In this document: piece after piece, positions 13,720 to 26,159 of the stretch
Position numbering within the stretch: the stretch's first letter is position 1
How the letters are laid out: each line of letters starts with the position of its first letter
DNA from: Prochlorococcus marinus str. AS9601
GTDB lineage: Bacteria > Cyanobacteriota > Cyanobacteriia > PCC-6307 > Cyanobiaceae
Assembly (NCBI RefSeq): GCF_000015645.1
Contig: NC_008816.1
Coordinates: forward strand, 1,364,001 to 1,428,000
DNA length: 64,000 nt
Reading direction: 5' to 3'
Program-made: the position numbers and the translations under genes
Notes under the pieces: generated by a model
Database searches by the model: none
What the model was told of the DNA's origin: nothing
Seen by the model: only the letters and a program-made list of their open reading frames with translations

Positions 13720-13858
13720 CTACAGATTAATGAGGATAAATAAAAAGTATCTCTCAAGCGATCTGTAACTATACACTTTTAGGTTTAATTTATTTACGGT
13801 AAATTAGATTAAATAAATCGATGATTTGAACGTTTGCAGAGAAGACTAAATACGCACT

Positions 13859-13877
13859 CTGTTCACACACTGTTCAC
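13859..13877 (-). promoter_or_regulatory. Two inverted-orientation GTGAACAG boxes before EVE gene
   Basis: CTGTTCAC occurs at 13859-13866 and 13870-13877, 11 bases apart (one helical turn), 30 bases ahead of the EVE-domain start codon. With the two forward copies at 13651 and 13673 there are four copies within 230 bases. Position and phasing suit an operator of the EVE gene. The intervening 13720-13858 shows no gene. Confidence 0.45.
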
Positions 13878-13906
13878 ACATTGTAACTTTCTCATAATTA
13901 ACTGAT

Positions 13907-14365
13907 ATGACTGAAATAAACTACTGGCTAATGAAAAGTGAGCCTGATGCTTACAGCATAGATAATTTAAAAAATGACGGTGTAACTTTATGGGATGGAA
14001 TAAGAAATTATCAGGCTCGAAATTTCATGAGAAAAATGAATAAAGGAGATAAAGTTTTTTTCTATCATTCGAATTGTAAACCCCCAGGTATTGTGGGACT
14101 TATGGAGGTAATAGATCTAAATATTATTGATCCTACTCAATTTGATCAAGATTCAAAATATTTTGATCAAAAATCGAAACCTGATAATCCTAGATGGGAT
14201 TGTGTAAAAGTAAAATACATTTCTAAATCAAATAAGATTTTAAGTTTACCTGAATTAAAGATTTTATTTAATGAGGATGATTTATTAGTCGTAAAAAAAG
14301 GAAATAGGTTATCTATATTGCCTGTCAGAAATGACATTGCAAAAATACTGCTAGAAAAAATATAA
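13907..14365 (+). CDS. EVE-domain (DUF55) protein
   Basis: A 152-residue protein spanning a single EVE domain. NYWLMKSEPDAYSIDNLKND at the N-terminus, TLWDGIRNYQARNFMRKMNK, then GDKVFFYHSNCKPPGIVGLM, and a DPRW-like segment (KPDNPRWDCVKV) are hallmarks shared with human THYN1 and bacterial EVE proteins. The fold is related to YTH and PUA and is thought to read modified bases in DNA or RNA. It stands alone, with repeated GTGAACAG boxes upstream. It is convergent with the DUF2811 gene, 6 bases apart. Confidence 0.9.
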   Translation: MTEINYWLMKSEPDAYSIDNLKNDGVTLWDGIRNYQARNFMRKMNKGDKVFFYHSNCKPPGIVGLMEVIDLNIIDPTQFDQDSKYFDQKSKPDNPRWDCVKVKYISKSNKILSLPELKILFNEDDLLVVKKGNRLSILPVRNDIAKILLEKI

Positions 14366-14371
14366 AAATTT

Positions 14372-14623
14372 TTAATCCTCAAAATTCATTGAAAACATAT
14401 TACCAATATAGAGTCTTGTTAAATCCCTATTTTGAAATCCTTTTTGCATCAAAAATCCAGCAATAGCAGCTTGTAGTATCCTGTATTGATCCCAGTTAGG
14501 ATGCTCCTCAACGAATTCTTTCATAGCCTTTTGAAGATTTTCTTGAAGTTCACATTTGAAACTGATTACCTCATCTTTATGATTTAATACTTTTAAATTT
14601 TCTTCGTAATTAAACTCTTGCAT
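14372..14623 (-). CDS. DUF2811 protein, 83 aa
   Basis: A small cyanobacterial family defined by a helical stretch like SFKCELQENLQKAMKEFVEE then HPNWDQYRILQAAIAGFLMQ, here complete, with the typical aromatic tail RLYIGNMF. Function unknown. The protein is soluble and likely all-helical. The 308 bases upstream hold no gene but contain DnaA-box-like sequences. Confidence 0.8.
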   Translation of the reverse strand: MQEFNYEENLKVLNHKDEVISFKCELQENLQKAMKEFVEEHPNWDQYRILQAAIAGFLMQKGFQNRDLTRLYIGNMFSMNFED

Positions 14624-14931
14624 ATTAAAAAATTTTGAAATTTAAACCTACAAGACGTAGTTTTCTCCAAAATCAATAAATCGTCAACAAGCATTATTAA
14701 AACACAGTCTCAGGTATAGAATAATGAGAATTCAGTCATAAATAGGGTATTCATCAAAATTAATTTTGTAAAATTTAATCTTACTAAAATATAAAGATTT
14801 ATTTAAAATCAAAAGTTTTCCACATCCTTTAGATCGTCAGATATTTTTAAAAAAAATACTGTGGAAAAGTTGTGAAAAATTCTTTTTTGGAGGGGGAAAT
14901 ATTTTCTAAAATTTCCAATTTTATTTATCTT
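14624..14931. promoter_or_regulatory. Intergenic stretch with three DnaA-box-like sites
   Basis: No gene is visible. TTTTCCACA lies at 14816-14824 and its reverse complement TGTGGAAAA at 14860-14868. A one-mismatch copy TGTGAAAAA follows at 14871-14879, and A/T-runs lie between them. TTTTCCACA matches the cyanobacterial DnaA box as I remember it. The sites sit between the 3' end of the DUF1818 gene and the start of the DUF2811 gene. Confidence 0.35.
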
Positions 14932-15303
14932 TTAATCCATTGATTCCCACATCTTTTTTATTTCATAAAATAAATTTTGTGCTATTGGTATCGGCCAATA
15001 CATTTCGAAGGATCTAGTTTGGTCTTGGCTTTCAAAAACAAACCTTAAACTCCATTCATTCTTTTTCCCCTCTAACTCAACATACCAAGGAAGTTTTTCT
15101 AATTCTAAAGTAATAGATTCTTCATCCATCAGTTGATCCTTGATAACTAATAATTGTTCATTAATTTTTAAGAGTAAAAGGTAAAGTGAATAGAATTCAC
15201 TTTTTTGTAACTCGATTGACCAATTATCAACACCAATCAAAAAGCAAAATTTGCCTTTTTTATAATCTCTAAGTAATCTCCATCTTTTTTGGTCTTTTAC
15301 CAA
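14932..15303 (-). CDS. DUF1818 protein, 123 aa
   Basis: A cyanobacterial/plastid-lineage family. RWRLLRDYKKGKFCFLIGVD followed by NWSIELQKSEFYSL, ELMDEE-like QLMDEESITLELE, and the C-terminal WSLRFVFESQDQTRSFEMYW fit DUF1818. Function unknown. Translation starts at a TTG two bases after the rpoZ stop codon, so the two form an operon, with rpoZ first. Confidence 0.8.
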   Translation of the reverse strand: MVKDQKRWRLLRDYKKGKFCFLIGVDNWSIELQKSEFYSLYLLLLKINEQLLVIKDQLMDEESITLELEKLPWYVELEGKKNEWSLRFVFESQDQTRSFEMYWPIPIAQNLFYEIKKMWESMD

Positions 15304-15305
15304 AA

Positions 15306-15542
15306 TTAGCCTGGAAGTAAATCAGGTTGATCTTGTTCATCGCTTAGTTCAATAATTGACCTTTGAACGGGTTTAATATTTGACTCCTCTAATAAGCCAT
15401 CAAAATCGTCAAAACGTCTTTGTTTAGCTCTGAAAGCAATTTTCACTGTAGTTAAATATCTATTAGTTGATTTTCTTATCAAGCTCTCACCTCTCTTTGC
15501 AAGATCATTAGAATCAATTCTTGCATTATTAGATATGTTCAT
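15306..15542 (-). CDS. rpoZ: RNA polymerase omega subunit
   Basis: A 78-residue cyanobacterial omega subunit. It promotes assembly of RNA polymerase by chaperoning the beta' chain. The core motif [20 protein letters not shown] followed by [11 protein letters not shown] fits the family, with the acidic C-terminal tail. It is followed immediately by the DUF1818 gene. About 100 bases separate it from the divergent Hsp70-like gene. Confidence 0.9.
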   Translation of the reverse strand: MNISNNARIDSNDLAKRGESLIRKSTNRYLTTVKIAFRAKQRRFDDFDGLLEESNIKPVQRSIIELSDEQDQPDLLPG

Positions 15543-15641
15543 TAAAAAAAATTTTTTACTATAATAATGTATTTTACAATTTATTCGACCGTTTCAAAAC
15601 ATAAATTACAAAAAGAACTTAATTGATTTAAATAATTTCAT

Positions 15642-17210
15642 ATGGAAAAAAGTTTATCTGGAACACTTGCTATTGATTTAGGGAACACTAATACTGTTGT
15701 AGCTTTTCAAGATCAAAAAGATATAAATTCTGTTTTAGTTGAAATACCGAATATTACATCTTCTCCAGGAGTTATTCCTTCAGCAGTTTGGTTCGAGGAA
15801 CCTTCAAAAATTACTAAAATTGGTATTAGTGCTCTAGAGATGAGAGACAACTCAAATTCTGATTTATTTTTTCATTCGAACTTTAAAAGATTAATTGGAA
15901 ATTCTATTGAAAAAAATAACCAAAAAAATATTTTAAACCCTAATGAATGTGGCGAAAAATTTTTTCAAATTTTGTGGGCAAATATTCCTCAAAAGTATGA
16001 GATCAAAAGACTTGTTTTAACTGCTCCTATAGATACATACAAGGGGTACAGAGAATGGTTAGTTAACCTTTGCGAGGATATATCTGTAGATGAGATAGCT
16101 CTTGTTGATGAACCTACTGCCGCAAGTTTAGGAATAAATATACCATTTGGCTCAAAAATTATGACATTAGATATTGGGGGAAGTACAATCGATATGAATA
16201 TAGTCAAAATAGAGGGAGGAGAAGGAAAATCTGGTCCAATAGCTGAACTTTTAAGATTTAAGGGTAATGATGTAAGCTCAATTTCAAAACAAAAAATAAG
16301 GTGTGCTGAAATAATTGGCAAAACAGGCTCAAAAATTGGTGGGAAAGATATTGATCAATGGTTAGTTAATTATTTTATTCCAGGCAATAATTCTACTACT
16401 AATCTTTTTAATGCAGAAGCGATAAAATGTAAACTCAGTTCATCTGCAATCAAATATGATGATAAATATCCCATAAAATTATTTACTGAACAATCTGAAG
16501 AAAAAGAATTTTACCTAAGTAAAGAAATATTTGAGAACATACTCATTGAAAATAATTTTCTTAAACACCTTAACTCTTTGCTCAAAGATTTATTAAATCA
16601 ATCAAGAGGAAAATTTTGCACAGTTGACGATTTAAATGCAATTGTTTTGGTAGGTGGAGGAACTCAAATACCATTAATTAAAGAATGGATAACAAAAAAA
16701 ATTTCGAAAATTCAAATAAAGTCTCCACCTCCTATCGAATCAATAGCTTTGGGAGCTTTAGCAATGACCCCAGGGGTAAAAATTAAAGACATATTAAACA
16801 AAGGATTATCTATAAGATTATTTAATAAAAGAGAACAAAAACACTTTTGGCATCCTATTTTTTGCAAAGGTCAAACATGGCCAACTGAAAAACCATTTAA
16901 AATAATCCTTCAACCGAGTAAAAATAATCAGAAAATATTCGAAATCATTATTGGGGAAACACAAAAAGAAAGAGCATATGATGTCATTTTCGAAAATGGA
17001 CTTCCAAAATTATCAGAAGTTCAAAATGAAGAAGAAATTATAAAATGGGACAAAACTCCACTCAAAATAATACTGAAAAAAGGATCGAATATTGGACAAG
17101 ACAACTTAAAACTTTTTTTTAAAATCACGGAAAGTGCTGATTTATTAGTTAAGTGTTTTGATATTAAAGATGAATGTTTAGGCGAATATAATTTAGGAAA
17201 TATCTTCTAA
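15642..17210 (+). CDS. Divergent Hsp70/DnaK-family protein
   Basis: A 522-residue protein with the Hsp70 actin-like ATPase. LAIDLGNTNTVVAF (phosphate 1), DEPTAASLGINIPFG, LDIGGSTIDMNIV (phosphate 2) and VLVGGGTQIPLIKEWI (adenosine) are all present. The substrate-binding part after about residue 370 is short and diverged, with no EEVD-type or disordered tail. It is thus a non-canonical, probably clade-specific Hsp70, not the housekeeping DnaK. It ends 3 bases before the convergent pyrR stop. Confidence 0.85.
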   Translation: MEKSLSGTLAIDLGNTNTVVAFQDQKDINSVLVEIPNITSSPGVIPSAVWFEEPSKITKIGISALEMRDNSNSDLFFHSNFKRLIGNSIEKNNQKNILNPNECGEKFFQILWANIPQKYEIKRLVLTAPIDTYKGYREWLVNLCEDISVDEIALVDEPTAASLGINIPFGSKIMTLDIGGSTIDMNIVKIEGGEGKSGPIAELLRFKGNDVSSISKQKIRCAEIIGKTGSKIGGKDIDQWLVNYFIPGNNSTTNLFNAEAIKCKLSSSAIKYDDKYPIKLFTEQSEEKEFYLSKEIFENILIENNFLKHLNSLLKDLLNQSRGKFCTVDDLNAIVLVGGGTQIPLIKEWITKKISKIQIKSPPPIESIALGALAMTPGVKIKDILNKGLSIRLFNKREQKHFWHPIFCKGQTWPTEKPFKIILQPSKNNQKIFEIIIGETQKERAYDVIFENGLPKLSEVQNEEEIIKWDKTPLKIILKKGSNIGQDNLKLFFKITESADLLVKCFDIKDECLGEYNLGNIF

Positions 17211-17213
17211 AAG

Positions 17214-17753
17214 CTAGCTATTCAAGAAGACTCCTTCTTCATTATCAACTCTATTTAAACGTAAACTAATACTTTCAATTTTACTAGTAGGCACTTTTTT
17301 ACCACAAAAATCTGGTTGAATAGGTAATTCTCTATGACCTCTATCTACCATTACTAATAACATAACTCTTTGAGGTCTGCCCCAAGAATATAAAGCATCC
17401 ATAGCAGCTCTAATTGTTCTTCCTGTGTAAATTACATCATCTATTAAAAGAATTTCTTTTTTTTCAATAGGAGTTGGAATATCAGTAATTTTTATTAAAC
17501 GAGTTCCAACTCTATTTTGGTCATCTCTATAAAAAGTTGGATCAATTGTTCCTTTGCTAACTCTTAAACCTGTTTTTAAGAATAATTCTTTTTCAAGAAC
17601 TTCGGCCAACTCAATTCCTCTAGTCGGGATACCAACCAATAGAAGGTTATCCAGGTTATTTACTTTTTCGATAATTTCGGAAGTTAGACGTGAAACGGTC
17701 TTTCTAAGCTCAACTTCAGAAAGTATTACGATTTTTTTTGTTTTCTTGGACAT
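17214..17753 (-). CDS. pyrR: PyrR-type uracil phosphoribosyltransferase/regulator
   Basis: A 179-residue type I phosphoribosyltransferase. The PRPP loop is LLIDDVIYTGRTIRAAMDAL (about 103-122), and LVMVDRGHRELPIQPDFCGK is the PyrR-specific C-terminal region. In Bacillus it binds pyr mRNA and also makes UMP from uracil and PRPP. In cyanobacteria the salvage role is certain from the motifs, while RNA regulation is assumed. Start ATG 17753. Confidence 0.85.
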   Translation of the reverse strand: MSKKTKKIVILSEVELRKTVSRLTSEIIEKVNNLDNLLLVGIPTRGIELAEVLEKELFLKTGLRVSKGTIDPTFYRDDQNRVGTRLIKITDIPTPIEKKEILLIDDVIYTGRTIRAAMDALYSWGRPQRVMLLVMVDRGHRELPIQPDFCGKKVPTSKIESISLRLNRVDNEEGVFLNS

Positions 17754-17891
17754 AATTTATCACTAAATAAAAGTCATCTAACTATTTCCATAAATTAGCA
17801 AAAGCTAACTATGTTAAATATAAATTGTTAAAGAGTAACGTTTGAAGCTAAATTTAAGGTTGGATCATTAAAAATTGAATTTGATCTAAAT

Positions 17892-19514
17892 ATGTCAAAG
17901 ATTAGCAGCAAAAATATAAAAAGATTAAGTGTTCCTCAGAGCCCTGTAGTTCTAGCAATATTAGATGGATGGGGATATCGAAAAGAAAAATCAGATAATG
18001 CCATAAAAAGTGCCCGCACACCGATAATGGACTCTTTGTGGCATGCTTATCCCCACACATTAATAAGTGCTAGTGGATCTGATGTAGGCCTCCCAGATGG
18101 TCAAATGGGTAATTCAGAGGTAGGGCACCTTACAATTGGTTCGGGAAGAATAATACAACAAGAACTTGTAAGGATTTCAAATATTGTAAAAAAAAATCAG
18201 TTAAGTTTGGTGAATGAGTTAAGAGAGATGGCTGATTCATTAAAGAAAAATAATTCTACTTTGCACATAACAGGATTATGTTCTGATGGAGGTGTACATA
18301 GTCATATTGAACATTTATTAGGTTTAATAAAATGGGCATCTGATAATGAAATCAAAAAAGTTGCAATCCATATCATTACTGATGGAAGAGATACTCCTGC
18401 AAAAAGTGCATCTAAATATCTAAATCAAATAGAATCATGTATAAAAAAATTTAATACTGGCGAAATAGCTTCTATATGCGGAAGATACTGGATTATGGAT
18501 AGAAATCTATTATGGGATAGAACTGAAAAAGCATATGCTAATTTAACTGATCCAGATATTCAAATAACAAATATTTCTCCTCAGGATTACATAGATAAAA
18601 GTTATGCCAAAAACATAACCGATGAATTTATAGAGCCCATACGAATTTCTGAAAACTATCTTAAAGATGGTGATAGTTTGATTTGCTTTAACTTTCGTCC
18701 AGACAGAGCAAGACAAATAATCAAAGCCCTCTCAATTAAAGAATTCTCAGACTTTGAAAGAAAAAATTATCCAAATCTAGATCTTGTCACTTTTACTCAA
18801 TATGATCAGAACTTTCCCGTTAAAGTTGCATTTCCTCCTGAATCACTCAATAATTTTATAGGCCAAATAGTTTCAGAAAACGGTCTAAAGCAATATAGAA
18901 CCGCGGAAACAGAAAAGTATCCTCACGTAACATACTTTTTCAATGGAGGAGTTGAAATTCCTTTACCTGGAGAAGAGAGACATTTGATTCCATCTCCAAG
19001 AGTCGCAACTTATGATTTGGAACCCGAAATGTCTGCGGAGGAACTAACTATTAGTTGCTCTAAAGCAATTAAAAGTGGAAATTATTCTTTTGTTGTAATC
19101 AATTTTGCCAATCCTGATATGGTTGGTCATACAGGCAACATGGATGCAACAATAAAAGCTATAGAGAAAGTAGATAAATGTATTGGTAAAATAGTTAACG
19201 CTACTGGAGAAATGGGTGGAAGCATTCTTATTACAGCCGATCATGGCAACGCAGAGGTCATGAAAGGACCTGAAGGAGAACCATGGACAGCTCATACAAT
19301 TAATAAAGTTCCATTAATTTTAATTGAAGGTGAAAAAAGAAAAATCCCAAATATGGGGAATCAAATTAATTTAAGAGATAATGCTGGCTTAGCAGATATT
19401 GCTCCAACTTTATTGCAATTGTTAAATCTCCCAATACCAACAGAAATGACAGGCAAATCACTTATTCAAGAAATTGAATTAAAAGGTTATAATAAGGTAG
19501 TTCAACATGTTTAA
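17892..19514 (+). CDS. gpmI: 2,3-bisphosphoglycerate-independent phosphoglycerate mutase
   Basis: A 540-residue alkaline-phosphatase-superfamily enzyme interconverting 3- and 2-phosphoglycerate. The first metal-site motif LDGWG is at 24-28 and the phosphoserine loop GNSEVGH at 73-79 (Ser75). [13 protein letters not shown] and the C-terminal [10 protein letters not shown] metal motif are present. It has usual full length. It is followed 23 bases later by secG, so the pair is likely co-transcribed. Confidence 0.95.
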   Translation: MSKISSKNIKRLSVPQSPVVLAILDGWGYRKEKSDNAIKSARTPIMDSLWHAYPHTLISASGSDVGLPDGQMGNSEVGHLTIGSGRIIQQELVRISNIVKKNQLSLVNELREMADSLKKNNSTLHITGLCSDGGVHSHIEHLLGLIKWASDNEIKKVAIHIITDGRDTPAKSASKYLNQIESCIKKFNTGEIASICGRYWIMDRNLLWDRTEKAYANLTDPDIQITNISPQDYIDKSYAKNITDEFIEPIRISENYLKDGDSLICFNFRPDRARQIIKALSIKEFSDFERKNYPNLDLVTFTQYDQNFPVKVAFPPESLNNFIGQIVSENGLKQYRTAETEKYPHVTYFFNGGVEIPLPGEERHLIPSPRVATYDLEPEMSAEELTISCSKAIKSGNYSFVVINFANPDMVGHTGNMDATIKAIEKVDKCIGKIVNATGEMGGSILITADHGNAEVMKGPEGEPWTAHTINKVPLILIEGEKRKIPNMGNQINLRDNAGLADIAPTLLQLLNLPIPTEMTGKSLIQEIELKGYNKVVQHV

Positions 19515-19537
19515 AGTTAATAAAAGTCTTTTAAGCA

Positions 19538-19765
19538 ATGATTCAAATTATTAGTTGGATATGGGTATTCACTGGACTTATTCTCATTCTCTTAGTTTTA
19601 CTTCATAGCCCTAAAGGTGATGGAATGGGAGGAATAGCTGCAAGTGGAAGCTCTATGTTTAACAGCGCTAGTAGTGCAGAGGCCTCTCTAAATAAAATAA
19701 CTTGGACTTTTTTAGTTATATTTTTGTCTCTCGCAATTATTCTAAGCGCTGGGTGGATTTCATAA
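19538..19765 (+). CDS. secG: Preprotein translocase subunit SecG
   Basis: A 75-residue protein with two hydrophobic helices (about 5-23 and 53-72) separated by the glycine/serine-rich loop SPKGDGMGGIAASGSSMFNS, which is diagnostic of SecG. It assists protein export through SecYE in the plasma or thylakoid membrane. It shares a terminator-like hairpin with the convergent groL. Confidence 0.9.
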   Translation: MIQIISWIWVFTGLILILLVLLHSPKGDGMGGIAASGSSMFNSASSAEASLNKITWTFLVIFLSLAIILSAGWIS

Positions 19766-19776
19766 AAGTTGAATAA

Positions 19777-19804
19777 AAAAGGGACCATATTAATGATCCC
19801 TTTT
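19777..19804. terminator. Bidirectional terminator between secG and groL
   Basis: AAAAGGGA and TCCCTTTT form an 8-bp stem with an inner CAT/ATG pairing across one mismatch. It is flanked by A-runs upstream and T/A-runs downstream, so it works as a rho-independent terminator on both strands. It lies 12 bases after the secG stop and 30 before the groL stop. Confidence 0.7.
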
Positions 19805-19833
19805 AAAAAATTAATTAAATAACTATTGTTTAG

Positions 19834-21498
<1,665 letters not shown>

Positions 21499-21522
21499 TT
21501 AATAATTTTTGAAACAAATATT

Positions 21523-21834
21523 TTAGCTTACTACAGCCAAAATATCCTTTTCTGAGAGCAAGACATATTCATCTCCTCCCAATTTAATGTCTGTACCAGC
21601 ATATTTGCTGTACAAAACTTTATCGCCAATACTCACTTCTGGAGTTTGTCGAGAACCATCTTCATTAAGTTTGCCAGGGCCCACCTGAGCAACTTCTCCA
21701 ACCTGTGGTTTTTCTTTAGCTGAATCAGGCAAAAGAATGCCCCCAGCAGTTTTTTCCTCAGATGCGGAAACTTTAATAAAAATTCTATCTCCCAGTGGTT
21801 TTACTGTAGAGACTGTAAGTGAAACAGCTGCCAT
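21523..21834 (-). CDS. groS: Co-chaperonin GroES
   Basis: A 103-residue chaperonin 10 with [20 protein letters not shown] followed by [20 protein letters not shown] (mobile loop), and the ending [13 protein letters not shown]. It is the first gene of the groESL operon. I looked for the CIRCE inverted repeat (TTAGCACTC-N9-GAGTGCTAA) upstream and did not find it. Confidence 0.97.
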
Positions 21835-21953
21835 AAATTAATGGAGGATCATAGTTGAGACGCTTTGCGCCATAAAAGTGGAAAGAGAAATTCTCCATCC
21901 GTATCATCAACAACATAATCTGCAAAGAGGCAATTAAACCATACTTAAACTGT

Positions 21954-21988
21954 GCGGGTGGCCGAACCCATTTAACGAATCTACCCGC
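21954..21988 (+). promoter_or_regulatory. Stem-loop in the groS-atpD intergenic region
   Basis: GCGGGTgg and ctACCCGC can pair over 8 bp around a 19-base loop, with a C/G-rich stem that stands out in this AT-rich spacer. It lies about 65 bases ahead of atpD and would sit in its leader. Another G-rich element, GAGGTGGTAG, follows. A small RNA or 5' structural control is possible. Confidence 0.35.
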
Positions 21989-22050
21989 GAGGTGGTAGTA
22001 TTTTCGGATTATGCGCTGTTTAAAATCAGCTATTCACCACCAATCAATAA

Positions 22051-23514
<1,464 letters not shown>

Positions 23515-23556
23515 ATATTTGAACATATATATTTAACCTTCAATAATTTTAAATTA

Positions 23557-23961
23557 ATGGCAATCTCTTTAAAAGTTTTAGCTCCTAATAAAAATGTTTA
23601 TCAAGGCGAAGCTGAAGAAGTAATCCTTCCTAGTACTACTGGTCAACTTGGGATACTACCAGGACACATTTCTTTAGTTACTGCTATAGATATTGGCGTT
23701 TTAAGGCTAAGAATGAATTCCCAGTGGAAATCAATAGCTCTTATGGGAGGCTTCGCTGAAATTGAATCAGATGAAGTTATAGTTTTAGTAAATAATGCGG
23801 AAATTGGTTCTGAAATTAATGTTCAAAATGCTGAACAAGATCTTAAAGAAGCAAAATTAGCAATTAGCAAATTTTCTGAAAATGAAAAAAATCCAGAAAA
23901 AATTAAAGCCTTGAAAGAGATTTCAAAGGCTGAAGCTAGGATTCAAGCAGCAAAGAACTAA
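23557..23961 (+). CDS. atpC: ATP synthase F1 epsilon subunit
   Basis: A 134-residue subunit with the beta-sandwich domain ([20 protein letters not shown] then [20 protein letters not shown]) and C-terminal helices. It inhibits and couples F1 to the rotor. It starts 42 bases after atpD and ends 3 bases from the convergent PSRP-3 stop, with no terminator between. Confidence 0.95.
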   Translation: MAISLKVLAPNKNVYQGEAEEVILPSTTGQLGILPGHISLVTAIDIGVLRLRMNSQWKSIALMGGFAEIESDEVIVLVNNAEIGSEINVQNAEQDLKEAKLAISKFSENEKNPEKIKALKEISKAEARIQAAKN

Positions 23962-23964
23962 TAT

Positions 23965-24441
23965 TTAGGCAGTTCCACAAAAAGTTACTTCGGGAAACTT
24001 TAGTTTGGCTTCTTCTAATTTTTTTGTCTTACCTTCTTCTTGCCAGTAATTTATCACTTCAGTAGCTTTATTCAATATCTCTACTCTTTCATTATCTGTA
24101 ATCCAACCTTTATTCTCAAGTTCACTTTTTAATTTTTCCCAAGCATCATCCCTTGGCCAAAAGTAATAGGCAGTAAGAGGGCTTGGACCTCCACCTACTA
24201 TTTGATCCACAGCTAAAGCTACATTATCAGGTAACCACAATACTTTAATTATGAACCTTCCTTCATCAGGTTTAGGGGTATAGCCAGTAGGTACACCATC
24301 TTCATCAATTTTGGCAGCTGCCAACACAGCTGTAGCACCCATCATTCCTGAATTAGGAGAAGAATTTTTAGAGTTTGGTACATCACTGTTTTTTTCTTTT
24401 TTTTCTGTTGAATTTTGATTTAACTTATCTGATGAGGTCAT
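23965..24441 (-). CDS. 30S ribosomal protein PSRP-3/Ycf65
   Basis: A 158-residue protein. The C-terminal 100 residues match Ycf65: [40 protein letters not shown] and [20 protein letters not shown]. The first 50 residues are serine/asparagine-rich and disordered, extending the usual core. In plastids it binds the small ribosomal subunit. Here it is convergent with atpC. Confidence 0.85.
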   Translation of the reverse strand: MTSSDKLNQNSTEKKEKNSDVPNSKNSSPNSGMMGATAVLAAAKIDEDGVPTGYTPKPDEGRFIIKVLWLPDNVALAVDQIVGGGPSPLTAYYFWPRDDAWEKLKSELENKGWITDNERVEILNKATEVINYWQEEGKTKKLEEAKLKFPEVTFCGTA

Positions 24442-24547
24442 TCACTTATTTATGTTCAATAAATAATTTATCAGTTTATGGACACATTTTGATTGATTTA
24501 TTCAAAATTTCTTGATTTTAGTTATTGATAACTACTAAAAAGAATTT

Positions 24548-24706
24548 TTATCTGTCATGAGGTACTTCATAAAAATCATAAATAGTGGCTTCCAATGAAT
24601 CCCATAGATCTTTGGGGATATCGTTTTCTTCTGCGAACATGCCAAGCTGACTAGCTAAGCCTCTTGCTTGAGAGAGTTTCGAATCATATGAATCGGACTT
24701 ATTCAT
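24548..24706 (-). CDS. Small conserved hypothetical protein, 52 aa
   Basis: Reads MNKSDSYDSKLSQARGLASQ, then LGMFAEENDIPKDLWDSLEA, then TIYDFYEVPHDR. It looks soluble and acidic with two helices, and I have an impression of it being conserved in picocyanobacteria. The region lies between PSRP-3 and pepP with 53 bases to the upstream pepP stop. No function known to me. Confidence 0.55.
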   Translation of the reverse strand: MNKSDSYDSKLSQARGLASQLGMFAEENDIPKDLWDSLEATIYDFYEVPHDR

Positions 24707-24759
24707 TTTTGAGCTTTAACTTAATAAAAAATAAATCTATTAACTTGATAAGTCAAATT

Positions 24760-26085
24760 TCAAAATTCTAAATCAGAAATTTCTTTTAGTGCTGCAATAC
24801 TTAAAACTTCTGGGTTTGTATCATTTACAAGGACATCGTCTTCAATTCTTATCCCTATGCCTTTCCATTTCTCATCTATAGGGGGTTGTCCCTCAGAGAC
24901 TGGGATCCTATCACTTATGTAGATCCCAGGTTCAACCGTAAGAATCATTCCATTCTGTAATGGCACTTCATAGTCTCCCATTCTGTATGCTCCAACATCA
25001 TGAACATCTAAGCCTAGCCAATGTCCAGTTCTATGCATGTAAAGATGCTTATAAGATTGATTATCAATTATCTCCTCAGTACTGCCCGACAATAACCCAA
25101 TTTCTTTTAATCCTTCTATAAGAATTGTCAAAGCGACATTATGAACAGCACTAGAATTCGATCCCTTTACAGCACTTTTAATTGCATTTTTCTGCGCTCT
25201 CAATACAATTTCATAGATAACTTTTTGCTCATTAGAAAATTTGCCACCTATTGGTATAGTTCTTGTTATGTCTCCATTGTAATAATCAATTAGTGAGCAG
25301 CCAGCATCAACCAATAATAAATCTTCCTTCTTCAGTGGTGAATTATTTGAAGTGTAATGCAAAATACACGCATTATCTCCTGATGCAACAATTGAGTTAT
25401 AAGCTGGACCTCTCGCCCCTTTTTCCAGAAAGAATCCCTCTAGTAGACCCTGAATTTGTCTTTCATTTTTCTTTGATGAGATAGATTCTCTAACTAGTTC
25501 ATGAGCTTCGGCTGAGATTTGTATAGCCTTTCTCATTCTCTTAATTTCAAATTCACTTTTAATTAATCTCATCTCATTTAAGTAAATTTCTGGAGATTTT
25601 ATAGAATTTCCACCAATGCCTAATCTTGAGCGATTTTCAAGTTGTTGTGAAAAAATTTCAAGTATTATTTTCTCAACTGATGGATGCTTACCAATAGAAA
25701 AAACAAGTTCATCGGAACCATTTATATAAGCTGGGAGTAAATCTCTGAATTCATTTACTGAGTGAGCCTTATCCGCATTAAACTCTTTTTCAGCGCCTTC
25801 TAAACCCCATCTAAAGCCATGCCAGACTTCGCTGATAACATCTTTAGGAGCAACAAACATAATAAATCTCTCTCCCTTTGGCTTATGCGATAAGAAAAGG
25901 GCGATTGCATCCGGCTCATCAAAACCGGTTAAATACCAAAAATTACTATCTTGTCTAAAAGGATATTCACAATCAGCATGATGCTTTACGAGATTAGCAC
26001 CGGGGATAATAGCAGCTTTTCCATTTAATTTATTGAGGAAGACTTCTCTTCTTTCTTCAAAAACTTTATTTTCAGGTTTAAACAT
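24760..26085 (-). CDS. pepP: Xaa-Pro aminopeptidase
   Basis: A 441-residue M24 metallopeptidase that removes N-terminal residues preceding proline. The N-terminal non-catalytic domain (about 1-170) is followed by the pita-bread fold with ligands in DAGCSLIDYYNGDITRT, HRTGHWLGLDVHD, LTVEPGIYIS and GIRIEDDVLV. All five metal ligands are in place. It is divergent from the CNNM-type gene, with 74 bases between start codons. Confidence 0.93.
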   Translation of the reverse strand: MFKPENKVFEERREVFLNKLNGKAAIIPGANLVKHHADCEYPFRQDSNFWYLTGFDEPDAIALFLSHKPKGERFIMFVAPKDVISEVWHGFRWGLEGAEKEFNADKAHSVNEFRDLLPAYINGSDELVFSIGKHPSVEKIILEIFSQQLENRSRLGIGGNSIKSPEIYLNEMRLIKSEFEIKRMRKAIQISAEAHELVRESISSKKNERQIQGLLEGFFLEKGARGPAYNSIVASGDNACILHYTSNNSPLKKEDLLLVDAGCSLIDYYNGDITRTIPIGGKFSNEQKVIYEIVLRAQKNAIKSAVKGSNSSAVHNVALTILIEGLKEIGLLSGSTEEIIDNQSYKHLYMHRTGHWLGLDVHDVGAYRMGDYEVPLQNGMILTVEPGIYISDRIPVSEGQPPIDEKWKGIGIRIEDDVLVNDTNPEVLSIAALKEISDLEF

Positions 26086-26159
26086 AGATTGTGTATTGGC
26101 GTGTTTAAAAAAAAAATGGAAGAATGAATTAATACAGATTTAGTACTTAATCTATTTTA

